64,000 nucleotides of DNA from a virus. A program made the translations under genes and the position numbers. Positions 1 to 6,416 of the stretch are shown here, in pieces (position 1 is the stretch's first letter; the number at the start of each line of letters is the position of its first letter). The stretch spans positions 62,001 to 126,000 of the IMG/VR virus record IMGVR_UViG_3300026484_000001. The stretch is one strand, 5' to 3'. The notes beneath the pieces are model-generated. The model was not told where the DNA came from and searched no databases. It was given only the letters and a program-made list of their open reading frames with translations.

Positions 1-23
1 TTCGAGTCCCTGACACTCCACCA
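1..23 (+). tRNA. 3' end of a tRNA, cut by window edge
   Basis: The window opens inside a T-loop (TTCGAGTCC) and runs through an acceptor strand to an encoded CCA at 21-23. The anticodon lies outside the window, so its identity cannot be given. Confidence 0.7.
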
Positions 24-64
24 ATTTATTATTCAGCATTCAGCCCATTAATAGTGGGTTAAAT

Positions 65-140
65 GGTGAGTATAGTACAATGGTTAGTACGGAGGGTTGT
101 GAACCTTCTAATTCCAGTTCAATTCTGGATACTCACACCA
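65..140 (+). tRNA. tRNA-His (GTG)
   Basis: Seven-pair acceptor GTGAGTA/TACTCAC with an extra 5' G at 65, as expected for histidine tRNA. Anticodon stem GAGGG/CCTTC encloses loop TTGTGAA, giving anticodon GTG. Encoded CCA at 138-140. Confidence 0.93.
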
Positions 141-141
141 T

Positions 142-216
142 GGCTCGGTCGTCTAATGGTTAGGACAACTGGTTTTCGACCAGTTAATCAGAGTTCAATT
201 CTCTGTCGAGTCACCA
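142..216 (+). tRNA. tRNA-Glu (TTC)
   Basis: Acceptor GGCTCGG/TCGAGTC, anticodon stem ACTGG/CCAGT with loop TTTTCGA (anticodon TTC), T-arm AGAG-TTCAATT-CTCT and encoded CCA. It follows tRNA-His with one base between. Confidence 0.93.
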
Positions 217-237
217 ATTTATTTATAAGGCTATGAC

Positions 238-435
238 ATGAAAGATATGTATATGGAAGATGTTGGCAGTTTGTCAAGTGAAACATGTGATTTTATATCT
301 GAAAAGCTGAAACAATTTAACACACGGCTGACTGATGAACAAGTTAAGGATCTCGTTGAGAACCAAATTTGGGACGCAGTTTTTGAAAAACTAGAAAACT
401 TTTGTGACAATGATTACAGAAGTCAAATGGGATAA
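238..435 (+). CDS. hypothetical protein (65 aa)
   Basis: Small acidic protein, not recognised. It follows an AAGG ribosome site 10 bases upstream and lies inside the tRNA array. The reading frame continues past its stop into the homing-endonuclease remnant that follows, so the two may once have been one gene, but the first 65 residues show no endonuclease motif. Confidence 0.55.
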   Translation: MKDMYMEDVGSLSSETCDFISEKLKQFNTRLTDEQVKDLVENQIWDAVFEKLENFCDNDYRSQMG

Positions 436-780
436 GGGGGTAATGCTGAAAAGCAACATCGTGGAGGAAGAAGTAACGGTCAATATGTTAATGACAGTTT
501 CGGCGAAAAAGTATTTCTTCAATCTTCTTACGAACTATTATGTTCCGAGATACTGAACGAAATGGGCATATTATGGGTTAGACCAAAATCACTTCCATAT
601 GAGATAGATGGTAAAAAGAGAAAATACTTCCCTGATTTTCTCCTAGTGGATTATGGTATCTATTTAGATCCCAAAAATGATTTTTTGATTAAAAAGATAT
701 TCCTAAAATAAGAGCAGTAGAAGAACAAAATGATGTTTCCGTATTCATTTTATCGAAACAAAACATAACAACAGATTTCA
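436..780 (+). pseudogene. degenerate PD-(D/E)xK homing endonuclease fragment
   Basis: Translated from 436 in the frame of the upstream ORF, the sequence reads as an endonuclease core: a SSYELL..EIL.E.GI.W.RP segment, then KYFPDF and YLDPKND, which fit the PD...(D/E)xK catalytic pattern of Vsr-like and phage homing endonucleases. There is no start codon or N-terminal part. Near 690 one missing base shifts the frame; the homology then continues in another frame (KIRAVEEQNDVSVFILSKQN) up to the next tRNA. It is therefore truncated and frameshifted. Such genes commonly sit in or next to phage tRNA clusters. Confidence 0.65.
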
Positions 781-856
781 TGGCGAGTATCATAATGGCT
801 AATGACACCACCTCATAAGTGGTTCTATGCTGGTTCAAATCCAGTCTCGCCAACCA
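781..856 (+). tRNA. tRNA-Met or Ile2 (CAT)
   Basis: Acceptor TGGCGAG/CTCGCCA, anticodon stem ACCAC/GTGGT with loop CTCATAA (anticodon CAT), encoded CCA at 854-856. An elongator Met and a lysidine-modified Ile tRNA cannot be told apart from the anticodon alone. Confidence 0.88.
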
Positions 857-872
857 AACCAAAAACAAACAT

Positions 873-943
873 GCCAACCGATCAGGGATCAGTCAGTGCT
901 CATAACACAGACCAGCTTAGATCGTTACTAAGGGTTGGCACCA
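873..943 (+). tRNA. atypical tRNA-like gene (CAT)
   Basis: Perfect acceptor GCCAACC/GGTTGGC followed by A-CCA, anticodon stem CAGTG/CACAG with loop CTCATAA, and stem CTTAG/CTAAG with the unusual T-loop ATCGTTA. The D-arm is poor and position 8 is G rather than T. It is 71 nt long. It may be a decayed or specialised CAT tRNA; a related T-loop occurs in the structured RNA at 3611-3696. Confidence 0.5.
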
Positions 944-946
944 AAT

Positions 947-1020
947 GCGGACATAGTATAAAGGGATTATGGCGGTCTTCCAAACCGTGGATGCGAGTTC
1001 GAGCCTCGCTGTCCGCTCCA
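947..1020 (+). tRNA. tRNA-Gly (TCC)
   Basis: Acceptor GCGGACA/TGTCCGC, anticodon stem GCGGT/ACCGT with loop CTTCCAA, T-arm GCGAG-TTCGAGC-CTCGC, discriminator T and encoded CCA. Confidence 0.93.
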
Positions 1021-1025
1021 AACAT

Positions 1026-1100
1026 ACTCGGTTATTTCAGTGGTAGAATGTCTCCCTTACAAGGAGGAGGTCGTTGGTTCGAGTCCAACACCGAGTACCA
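1026..1100 (+). tRNA. tRNA-Val (TAC)
   Basis: Acceptor ACTCGGT/ACCGAGT, anticodon loop CTTACAA (TAC) on stem TCTCC/GGAGG, T-arm GTTGG-TTCGAGT-CCAAC, encoded CCA. Confidence 0.93.
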
Positions 1101-1114
1101 AACACAACAAACAT

Positions 1115-1190
1115 GCTCTTCTAGCTTATGTGGTACAAGCATCGGTTTGAAGAACCGAGGATTGAAGTTCAACTCTTCAGGGGAGCACCA
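1115..1190 (+). tRNA. tRNA-Phe (GAA)
   Basis: Acceptor GCTCTTC/GGGGAGC (two G-U pairs), anticodon stem TCGGT/ACCGA with loop TTGAAGA (GAA), encoded CCA at 1188-1190. Confidence 0.92.
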
Positions 1191-1214
1191 TATTTTAATT
1201 ATAAAGGAATTATC

Positions 1215-1301
1215 ATGAGAGATAAGGATAATAGAAAAATCACACAATCAAAAAAGTCGTACGATCGCAAGAAAGTACAAAAACATCGTTGGCAGGATTA
1301 A
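1215..1301 (+). CDS. possible small basic peptide (28 aa)
   Basis: A 28-codon ORF starting MRDKDNRKITQ, rich in Lys and Arg, preceded by AAAGGA seven bases before its ATG. It lies between tRNA-Phe and tRNA-Trp. Function unknown. The good ribosome site is the only support. Confidence 0.4.
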   Translation: MRDKDNRKITQSKKSYDRKKVQKHRWQD

Positions 1302-1322
1302 CATTCAATTAATCCAAAATAT

Positions 1323-1397
1323 ATGCATGTAGCTCAGAGGCAGAGCAATGGTCTCCAAAACCATAGGTCGAGATTTCGAAATTCTCCATGTATGCCA
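1323..1397 (+). tRNA. tRNA-Trp (CCA)
   Basis: Acceptor ATGCATG/CATGTAT, D-arm GCTC/GAGC, anticodon stem ATGGT/ACCAT with loop CTCCAAA (anticodon CCA), discriminator G and encoded CCA. Confidence 0.9.
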
Positions 1398-1399
1398 AT

Positions 1400-1471
1400 G
1401 CCCAAACTGACGGATTCAGACTCGAGGTTTCGACCCTTGATGTCAAGGTTCAACTCCTTGTTTGGGCTCCA
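1400..1471 (+). tRNA. tRNA-Arg (TCG), short D-arm
   Basis: Acceptor GCCCAAA/TTTGGGC, anticodon stem CGAGG/CCTTG with loop TTTCGAC (TCG), T-arm CAAGG-TTCAACT-CCTTG, discriminator T, encoded CCA. The D-arm (TGA-CGGAT-TCA) is unusually small and position 8 is C. Confidence 0.82.
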
Positions 1472-1578
1472 CTTCAATTTACACAATCAAAAACAAACTC
1501 AATTATCATCATTAAATATCGTCATAATATACAAAGTTCCCTGAGAAAACTCATAACTAAAATTTAAGAAAACTCCTG

Positions 1579-1584
1579 TATAAT
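1579..1584 (+). promoter_or_regulatory. promoter, extended -10
   Basis: TGTATAAT with TTTAAG about 10 bases upstream, 39 bases before the start of the next gene. This is a one-box version of the phage's usual promoter. Confidence 0.6.
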
Positions 1585-1622
1585 AGTAATGTTTATAACA
1601 GGATTTCCGAACAGAGGCGAAT

Positions 1623-1805
1623 ATGACAATTAAGTTCATACACAATAGAAAAACAGTTTTAGAATACACGGTTGCTAACTTAAGCGATCCAATTGTTCCA
1701 AAAAAACACGACCAACTAGATATTGATGGTCAAAACATGGTTATTGTTGATTTTTCAGCATTCCAAGATTTAGTAGTATTCAAGGTGGAAACATGCGAAA
1801 AATAA
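1623..1805 (+). CDS. hypothetical protein (60 aa)
   Basis: Unrecognised 60-residue protein, first gene after the promoter at 1579. It overlaps the start of the amidase gene by 13 bases, so the two are probably co-transcribed and translationally coupled. Confidence 0.7.
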   Translation: MTIKFIHNRKTVLEYTVANLSDPIVPKKHDQLDIDGQNMVIVDFSAFQDLVVFKVETCEK

Positions 1806-2269
1806 CACACATAATAGTTCATGAAAGTGACTCAGGATGGGGTGATGCCTCGGCTATAAATAGTTGGCATTTAGATAGAGGCTGGAATGGTATTGGATAT
1901 CACAAGGTTATCTTGAACGGAAAAAGAACCTCAAAATCAAAATATAAAGAGTCTGAAGATGGTATCATTGAGTGTGGTAGGATGCTACATTTGAGTGGTG
2001 CTCATGCAAGAGGTTATAACAAACAATCAATTGGATTGTGTCTGATCGGAAAACATGGTAAATTCACGAGCTTACAAATGAGTACTTTAATGGATGAAAT
2101 AGTCAGGCTAATGGGTGCTTATGATATCCCTACATCGAATGTATTGGGCCACTATGAAATTCCTCTTAGTGGTGGAAAAACTTGTCCGGAAATTGATATG
2201 ATGATTTTCAGAAATGAATTGCAAATGAGACTTGATGCTCTTGATGCAATGAACAAATTTGGAGCATAA
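1793..2269 (+). CDS. N-acetylmuramoyl-L-alanine amidase, endolysin type
   Basis: Amidase_2/PGRP-type enzyme (158 aa) that cleaves the amide bond between N-acetylmuramic acid and L-alanine in peptidoglycan. The layout matches T7 lysozyme: zinc ligands H10 (HIIVHESD), H120 (LGHYEIP) and C131 (KTCPEID), with Y36 (GIGYH) and K129 at the positions of the catalytic Tyr and Lys. The SIGLCLIG strand is also typical. There is no signal peptide, so release would need a holin; none is evident next to it. The enzyme domain fills the whole protein, with no wall-binding domain. It could act in lysis or, as in T7, also have regulatory contacts. Confidence 0.93.
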   Translation: MRKITHIIVHESDSGWGDASAINSWHLDRGWNGIGYHKVILNGKRTSKSKYKESEDGIIECGRMLHLSGAHARGYNKQSIGLCLIGKHGKFTSLQMSTLMDEIVRLMGAYDIPTSNVLGHYEIPLSGGKTCPEIDMMIFRNELQMRLDALDAMNKFGA

Positions 2270-2270
2270 C

Positions 2271-2825
2271 ATGTTAAAAAACACAACAATAATTATTCAA
2301 GCACATAAGGTGATTGAACCTACATTATCTCAGGCACTAGCTATTTGCCCAAATGTCATAATTTTTAATGACAAGGCGAAATTTAAACATGATTCGGCAA
2401 CAGTTGTGAGAGGAAGAGGGTTTTCTGGAAAATATGAAGATGCATATGAAATGTGTTTACCATTAGTGCAAACAGAATTTGTTTGTAGAATAAATGGTGG
2501 AGATGAGATTTTGGATCTTCAGGAGCCAACTGGTGACATTTGGCTCGCTAGATATAATAAAGATCACCCAGACCATAAAATGGACAAAGATTATTTTAAA
2601 CATGCTGGTGCTTCTATTATAAGTGGTTCAGTAATAAAAACTGAAATTATGAAAGATCTTCTTGATGGGTACACTGTTGAAAATAAGGCGAAGTGGGGAA
2701 AATTTGGAAAATATTGTGGTGATATAATTTTGAATTCAGAATTCAAAATTTCACAAGCTGAGACTCAAAGCCTAGATTTCACATTCAAAATGTGGGGTTC
2801 AAGAGAAAATTCATATAAAGTATAA
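2271..2825 (+). CDS. hypothetical protein, weak glycosyltransferase-like look
   Basis: 184 aa. The ATG at 2271 is preferred because TTGGAG lies just upstream; an in-frame ATG at 2259 is also possible. The N-terminal part (TIIIQAHK...ICPNVIIFNDKA) and the segment FVCRINGGDEILD resemble the nucleotide-sugar domain of small GT-A-like phage proteins, but no clear DxD motif is visible, so this is only a hint. It overlaps the amidase stop region and ends at an intrinsic terminator, closing the short operon. Confidence 0.6.
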   Translation: MLKNTTIIIQAHKVIEPTLSQALAICPNVIIFNDKAKFKHDSATVVRGRGFSGKYEDAYEMCLPLVQTEFVCRINGGDEILDLQEPTGDIWLARYNKDHPDHKMDKDYFKHAGASIISGSVIKTEIMKDLLDGYTVENKAKWGKFGKYCGDIILNSEFKISQAETQSLDFTFKMWGSRENSYKV

Positions 2826-2844
2826 GAATTTTGTAATTCTTTTT
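2824..2844 (+). terminator. intrinsic terminator
   Basis: Stem AAGAATT/AATTCTT with a 4-base loop followed by TTT, directly after the stop codon. A second hairpin (AAGGGGG...CTCCCTT, 2850-2868) follows. Confidence 0.6.
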
Positions 2845-2885
2845 GTGAAAAGGGGGTTTTGCTCCCTTCAACCATTAAATAGAAG

Positions 2886-2893
2886 TATAAATA
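2886..2893 (+). promoter_or_regulatory. TATAAATA, T4-type late promoter match
   Basis: An exact match to the T4 late -10 consensus TATAAATA, 17 bases before a small ORF with its own ribosome site. The match is short and may be chance, but a gp33-like co-activator candidate is encoded at 21906. Confidence 0.4.
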
Positions 2894-2909
2894 ACAACAA
2901 GGAACTAAG

Positions 2910-2981
2910 ATGAAGTCTGATAAAAGACCCACTTTAAGCTGTAATTTGAATTCGCTGAATTCGGATATGATTAAACTTTAG
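2910..2981 (+). CDS. possible leader peptide (23 aa)
   Basis: ORF starting MKSDKRPTLSC, preceded by AAGGA at seven bases. Its stop overlaps a 9-bp hairpin (2981-3005). Size and position suggest a leader peptide or a spurious ORF. No function is claimed. Confidence 0.3.
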   Translation: MKSDKRPTLSCNLNSLNSDMIKL

Positions 2982-3005
2982 TTCACCCTCTATCTCAGGG
3001 TGAAC
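2981..3005 (+). terminator. 9-bp hairpin, possible terminator
   Basis: GTTCACCCT pairs perfectly with AGGGTGAAC across a 7-base loop. No T-run follows at once (a T-rich stretch starts about 20 bases later), so termination is uncertain. Confidence 0.4.
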
Positions 3006-3052
3006 ATTCACTCTGGGAGCAATTTTTAAATTCCCCCAAATTTCTTATCAAT

Positions 3053-3086
3053 CTTAAGTAAGCTCTAAGCTAACTTTAGGTATAAT
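3053..3086 (+). promoter_or_regulatory. promoter
   Basis: CTTAAG, then CTAAGC, then TATAAT at 3081-3086. The block from about 3033 is almost identical to the one before the gene at 48008. Confidence 0.8.
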
Positions 3087-3151
3087 ATACTATATGAAAA
3101 GTAAATGGTTATTCCGCTTCTTTTTATCGTTCTTTAAAGTTTATATGATCT

Positions 3152-3184
3152 TTAAGCTGACTCTAAGTTAGTTTACGGTATAAT
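3152..3184 (+). promoter_or_regulatory. promoter
   Basis: TTAAGC (3152-3157), 21 bases, TATAAT (3179-3184). It drives the small RNA that starts near 3190. Confidence 0.85.
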
Positions 3185-3189
3185 ATAGG

Positions 3190-3255
3190 TAACGAAAGTT
3201 AAGTAACACGAATGAAGATTACAAAGGTTTATTTACCTTTGACTTAACTTTTAAA
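3190..3255 (+). ncRNA. small hairpin RNA closed by a 10-bp stem
   Basis: Starting about six bases after a strong -10, the transcript folds as AAAGTTAAGT (3195-3204) paired with ACTTAACTTT (3242-3251), with CAAAGGT (3222-3228) paired with ACCTTTG (3235-3241). No ORF is present. The closing stem is followed by a T-rich run, which could end transcription. Confidence 0.65.
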
Positions 3256-3267
3256 TCTATCAAAGCT

Positions 3268-3300
3268 TTAAGCTGACTCTAAGTTAGTTTACGGTATAAT
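3268..3300 (+). promoter_or_regulatory. promoter
   Basis: TTAAGC (3268-3273), 21 bases, TATAAT (3295-3300). The 35-bp core is identical to those at 3152 and 3452. Confidence 0.85.
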
Positions 3301-3306
3301 ATAGGT

Positions 3307-3445
3307 ATCTTAATAAGATGATAAGGTTTGTAAGGTGACTAAAGAGGTTCGAATCCTCCCTTGATTTTCAAGAGATTTTAAATGTTGGAAAAGTTGCCTC
3401 AACTCAGGTTCGAATCCTGACATTTTATTAAGTTTCAAATCTTTC
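3307..3445 (+). ncRNA. structured RNA with two tandem T-arm-like hairpins
   Basis: About 130 nt between two promoters. The ends pair (CTTAATAA at 3310-3317 with TTATTAAG at 3426-3433). Inside are two hairpins that copy the T-arm of tRNA: AGAGG-TTCGAAT-CCTC and TCAGG-TTCGAAT-CCTGA, with the same 7-base loop. Two short hairpins (CTTGA/TCAAG and AGTTG/CAACT) lie between. AAATGT/ACATTT could form a short acceptor-like helix on the second T-arm. There is no anticodon arm and no CCA. Confidence 0.6.
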
Positions 3446-3451
3446 AAAACT

Positions 3452-3484
3452 TTAAGCTGACTCTAAGTTAGTTTACGGTATAAT
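3452..3484 (+). promoter_or_regulatory. promoter
   Basis: TTAAGC (3452-3457), 21 bases, TATAAT (3479-3484). Transcription would start at the first base of a 13-bp closing stem. Confidence 0.85.
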
Positions 3485-3489
3485 ATAGG

Positions 3490-3860
3490 ATAAACTCTTT
3501 AATCAGGGCATCGATAAGCGGTCTAAGTCTTTTGACTGTGACCGCAACACGGTGTCTTTATTAAAGAGTTTAGTGTTTAGCTGACACGACACTCTGAGTT
3601 TTGAAGTCAGAACCTTGGGAATGTAGCATAGAGGTAAATGTAACTGCCGTGGAGGCAGAGAAGAGGGATCGTTACCCTCCTTTCTCTACAAGGGTTTTGA
3701 GTGAAAAATGTTGATCTTTTCGAGCACACTAGTCACTGCTCGAAAACTCAACATGAACGAATAGAAAGTCACTGTGCTGGGATCACCTGGATTTCAGTGA
3801 AACTTCTAACCGAGTTTGCAAGGTAGCACCTTGCGACTCAATGAATTACGAAATTTATTA
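3490..3860 (+). ncRNA. multi-domain structured RNA
   Basis: The first domain is closed by a perfect 13-bp stem (3491-3503 with 3560-3572). It holds GCGGTC/GACCGC, AAGTC-TTTT-GACT and GGCATCG/CGGTGTC helices. A tRNA-like domain follows (3611-3696). Next is a long hairpin with ATGTTGA/TCAACAT and TTTTCGAGCA/TGCTCGAAAA (3708-3754), then CACTG/CAGTG and GCAAGGT-AGC-ACCTTGC (3818-3834). No ORF fits. The domains may be one transcript or be cut apart after transcription. Confidence 0.6.
3611..3696 (+). ncRNA. tRNA-like domain, T-loop ATCGTTA
   Basis: AACCTT/AGGGTT and TGTAG/CTACA form an interrupted acceptor-like stem with no CCA end. Inside are a D-arm-like CAT-AGAGGTAA-ATG, an anticodon-like arm CTGC-CGTGGAG-GCAG (bases 34-36 would be TGG, with G instead of the invariant T at 33), and T-arm GAGGG-ATCGTTA-CCCTC. 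The G33 argues against normal decoding. Confidence 0.45.
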
Positions 3861-3865
3861 TATGA

Positions 3866-3898
3866 TTAAGCTTCTTTTAAGGAAGTTTACAGTATAAT
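3866..3898 (+). promoter_or_regulatory. promoter of the large RNA
   Basis: TTAAGC (3866-3871), 21 bases, TATAAT (3893-3898), just before the 1.5 kb structured RNA. Confidence 0.8.
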
Positions 3899-3903
3899 AA
3901 CGG

Positions 3904-5423
3904 TAACTTAAAAGGAAACTATAAGAACTTCATTAAGTTCATATCGGCATCCAGGGATAGTGTCTACTGCAAAGTATCGGCATCCGTGGCTAGTGTTTAT
4001 GAATTTAATGAAGTGCTTAGTACATAATGTCTGGCTTGGTTGTAGGTTTGCCCTATGTCAACGAAGACAAAGTGGAACGGGATTTCCGGACGCATATATT
4101 CGTAAAGATACTCTCAGTAATGGGACGAAAGGGGGATTGATAATCCTTCGCGGAAGTAATTCCGAACAAGTATGCAAAACAGAAAACTCATTAAGACATC
4201 ATCACGGTGGTGTTCGAATTGAACGATGAAGTACGAACTAAACAGTCTGGCCAACGGTGACACTGTTTGATCCCGCAAGGATCTAGTACATGCAAAATTC
4301 ATAAGAAATGACAAGTTTAATCTGTAGTTCATTGGTCCGAGTCGTAACTGGCAAGGGCTTATGTTCAGTCTACATGAAAAAAGTCGCAAGGCTGAGTATC
4401 GTGATGGACGGTGAAAGTAGTGTGTTGCATGAAATCACAAAAGGTGGGAAGCATTCTGAGGCTCAAAAGGCTTTGGAACTTCTGAGGGAGCCCATCTTTA
4501 TCAATCCGTAATAGCTTAAAGATAAGCATTTGTATTTGGCACAAAAGATTCAGGGTCATACCTGATTACTAATAAAAAACGCAAAGTCTCCCTCACCGTC
4601 ACTTGAAAGTGGCTTAAGTCTACACCCATAATGTGGGAATGAAGACATGTTGATGCTCGCAAGGCGGATATATGTTTAGTGGAAAGCAAAGTTATCCGGC
4701 TCGCACTGGAGAATGGCTCGCAAGGTCAGACTGAGTAGAACATTAGAGTAGAGTGACGGGATGCAAGAAAAGCTACTTGTTGGCGAAAGCCTAAACAAAA
4801 GCAGTCATTGGAAATACTCGACCGAAAGGATGAGTGGATAACACTGGGAAACAATAATCCAGTCAAAGGTTCCAGCTGAAAGCTATAATCTCAGGCTTCA
4901 AAATAAACTTTAAGAGTTTATTGAAATAAATTTGTGTAGCAGTGTTCGACTCCCGACCCACACAGAGTGGGTATTAAACGGGCAACTGTTATTGGCACTG
5001 GTGTGGGATCACGAGGATTATGAAAAGAATAATCGCAAATTTATTTCAATAAGTTCTTAATTTACTCAAAATGAAGAATGGAATGTAGGCTTATCAAGTT
5101 GAAAGTGTGAGAACTGGATGTGGAATTGGCTTATGAAACTAGAAGAAATTGTTTCTAACGAAAGTACGGATGAATGAATGAATATGAGATGCAAATTGGG
5201 TTTACCAGATAATTCTCTCCGGAACTCTTAGTAGAAAAGAACATCACTGAGGTTGTATATTCAGTGATTGACTTTCAAACTTTTATTATATGCTTTGAAT
5301 GGGTCAGAAGATAATGATGGAGGGTGCGCACCTGAAGTCAGTGATGATATGACAAATCACTTTGAAAATGATAATATTTAAGTTTTCAGAAGTGGTGAGG
5401 TTCGATCCCTCACCTTTGCACCA
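3904..5423 (+). ncRNA. large structured RNA (about 1.5 kb) with T-arm and CCA at the 3' end
   Basis: No convincing protein is encoded here; the short ORFs lack ribosome sites and their translations show no pattern. A 16-bp stem (3928-3943 with 3998-4013, one G-U) encloses two copies of ATCGGCATCC. A perfect 17-bp stem (4918-4934 with 5036-5052) encloses another domain with hairpin CCCAC/GTGGG. Many helices end in GNRA loops (CCGCAAGG, CTCGCAAGG, GGCGAAAGCC, CCGAAAGG). The 3' end is a 7-bp T-arm, GGTGAGG-TTCGATC-CCTCACC (5394-5414), then TTTGCACCA. Size, GNRA richness and position within a phage tRNA cluster recall the GOLLD and ROOL classes of large phage RNA; I cannot confirm membership. Confidence 0.7.
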
Positions 5424-5437
5424 ACAAATTTTAAATG

Positions 5438-5510
5438 TGCGGGGAACAGCGGATGTAATTTGGGCTCATAACCCAGACCCTGTGGGTTCAACTCCCACCC
5501 ACCGCAACCA
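5438..5510 (+). tRNA. tRNA-fMet-like (CAT), short D-arm
   Basis: Anticodon stem and loop GGG-CTCATAA-CCC carries the three G-C pairs typical of initiator tRNA, and the 3' end CCGCAACCA also matches it. T-arm GTGGG-TTCAACT-CCCAC. The first acceptor pair is T-A rather than the initiator C/A mismatch, one acceptor position (G/A) is mispaired, and the D-arm is small with a CGGAT loop like that of tRNA-Arg (TCG). Confidence 0.75.
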
Positions 5511-5515
5511 AATAT

Positions 5516-5592
5516 TGTATACGATTTCTCCAGGCGAGAAAGCTTGACTGTTAATCAAGAAGTGACTGGTTCGAGTCCAGTGTATACAGCCA
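5516..5592 (+). tRNA. tRNA-Asn (GTT)
   Basis: Acceptor TGTATAC/GTATACA, anticodon stem CTTGA/TCAAG with loop CTGTTAA (GTT), T-arm ACTGG-TTCGAGT-CCAGT, discriminator G and encoded CCA. Confidence 0.93.
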
Positions 5593-5600
5593 AACAACTT

Positions 5601-5693
5601 AAATTTAAGAACTCTGTCCTTGATCGGGATTAATATGGTACGAGCGGAAATGATCATCCGTGGACTGTTCGACTCAGTCGAGTTCTTAAATTT
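5601..5693 (+). ncRNA. tRNA-like RNA locked in a 14-bp closing stem
   Basis: AAATTTAAGAACTC (5601-5614) pairs perfectly with 5680-5693. The 65-nt interior is close to the size of a tRNA body. It ends in a canonical T-arm, GACTG-TTCGACT-CAGTC (5663-5679), directly joined to the closing stem as in a tRNA. It also has a D-arm-like TCC/GGGA and a hairpin CGGA/TCCG. There is no CCA and no normal anticodon loop. It follows tRNA-Asn by eight bases. Confidence 0.6.
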
Positions 5694-5936
5694 GGGTTGA
5701 TTACCTGAAGAGTCGCTATTGTTTTCGACTCAAAAAATACACAAACACGATAGTAAGTGATCGATACACACCACTGTTGGCATATCGCACAGACGATGCA
5801 GCGAGTTCCGGCTACACAGGGCAGAGGGAAACATCTAGAAGGTTTCATCGCAATTGTACATTGTGCGATTAACAAACTAAAATGAGCAAAAACTCGACCC
5901 ACTTAAAGATTTAATCAATCTCGGGTCGTTTCAAGT
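5694..5936 (+). ncRNA. structured non-coding stretch
   Basis: No ORF and no promoter of its own. Possible helices are GAGTC/GACTC, ATCGCACA/TGTGCGAT (8 bp, enclosing about 80 nt), GAAAC/GTTTC and CGACCC/GGGTCG. It runs directly into tRNA-Asp, so it is probably part of the tRNA transcript. Confidence 0.4.
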
Positions 5937-6013
5937 GGCCTACTAACTCAATTGGCTAGAGTGTCTCGTTGTCTGCGAGAAGGTTATCGGTTCGAGTCCG
6001 ATGTGGGTCGCCA
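5937..6013 (+). tRNA. tRNA-Asp (GTC)
   Basis: Acceptor GGCCTAC/GTGGGTC, anticodon stem TCTCG/CGAGA with loop TTGTCTG (GTC), T-arm ATCGG-TTCGAGT-CCGAT, discriminator G and encoded CCA. Confidence 0.93.
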
Positions 6014-6298
6014 TTTTCAAAATTGAATAAAGTAACTAACTAGAGTGGGAATGCTTGGATTGAGTTCTAGCACATACCTTAATAATGTTCTCGCATCCTT
6101 GATTTAGCGATCACGGGACAAGTACACATGCTCCTCTATGATACAATATGCATCACTTGTATCATAAATGTTTGTTATTTTATTCAGTCTTGCAAGAATA
6201 AACTGAAGTGTCGGAATATCAAGAACTGCACTATAAAGTACGATTATCTGGTGAGATGCATACTGCTGAACCTACTCTAAAAGGGTTATGGCACCAAT
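6014..6298 (+). ncRNA. structured non-coding stretch with possible tRNA-like end
   Basis: Holds a 9-bp hairpin ATGATACAA/TTGTATCAT (6138-6165) and TTATTC/GAATAA. It ends GGCACCA (6290-6296), like a tRNA 3' end, but I cannot find a matching 5' acceptor strand or a normal T-loop. Left unassigned. Confidence 0.35.
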
Positions 6299-6389
6299 GG
6301 AAGATCATTCTGGACGGCTCCAGACACAGACTTGAAATCTGTAGGCATTTTAAAAGCAGTGTGGGGATCGACACCTCGTTCTTCCTCCA
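6299..6389 (+). tRNA. tRNA-Ser (TGA)
   Basis: Acceptor GGAAGA/TCTTCC, anticodon stem ACAGA/TCTGT with loop CTTGAAA (TGA), long class II variable arm, T-loop ATCGACA, discriminator T and encoded CCA. Confidence 0.87.
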
Positions 6390-6416
6390 TTTTAAATATA
6401 AACATAAGGAAATACA

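Noticed and set aside
802-1218. 138-codon ORF
   Set aside because: It runs across four tRNA genes and a tRNA-like gene, with no ribosome site; it is a shadow of the tRNA cluster.
3960-4559. Overlapping ORFs on both strands in the large RNA
   Set aside because: No ribosome sites, no protein-like patterns, and the sequence is dominated by hairpins and GNRA loops.
3904-5423. Divergent rRNA
   Set aside because: Long closing stems recall rRNA processing stalks, but no conserved 16S or 23S segment was recognised.
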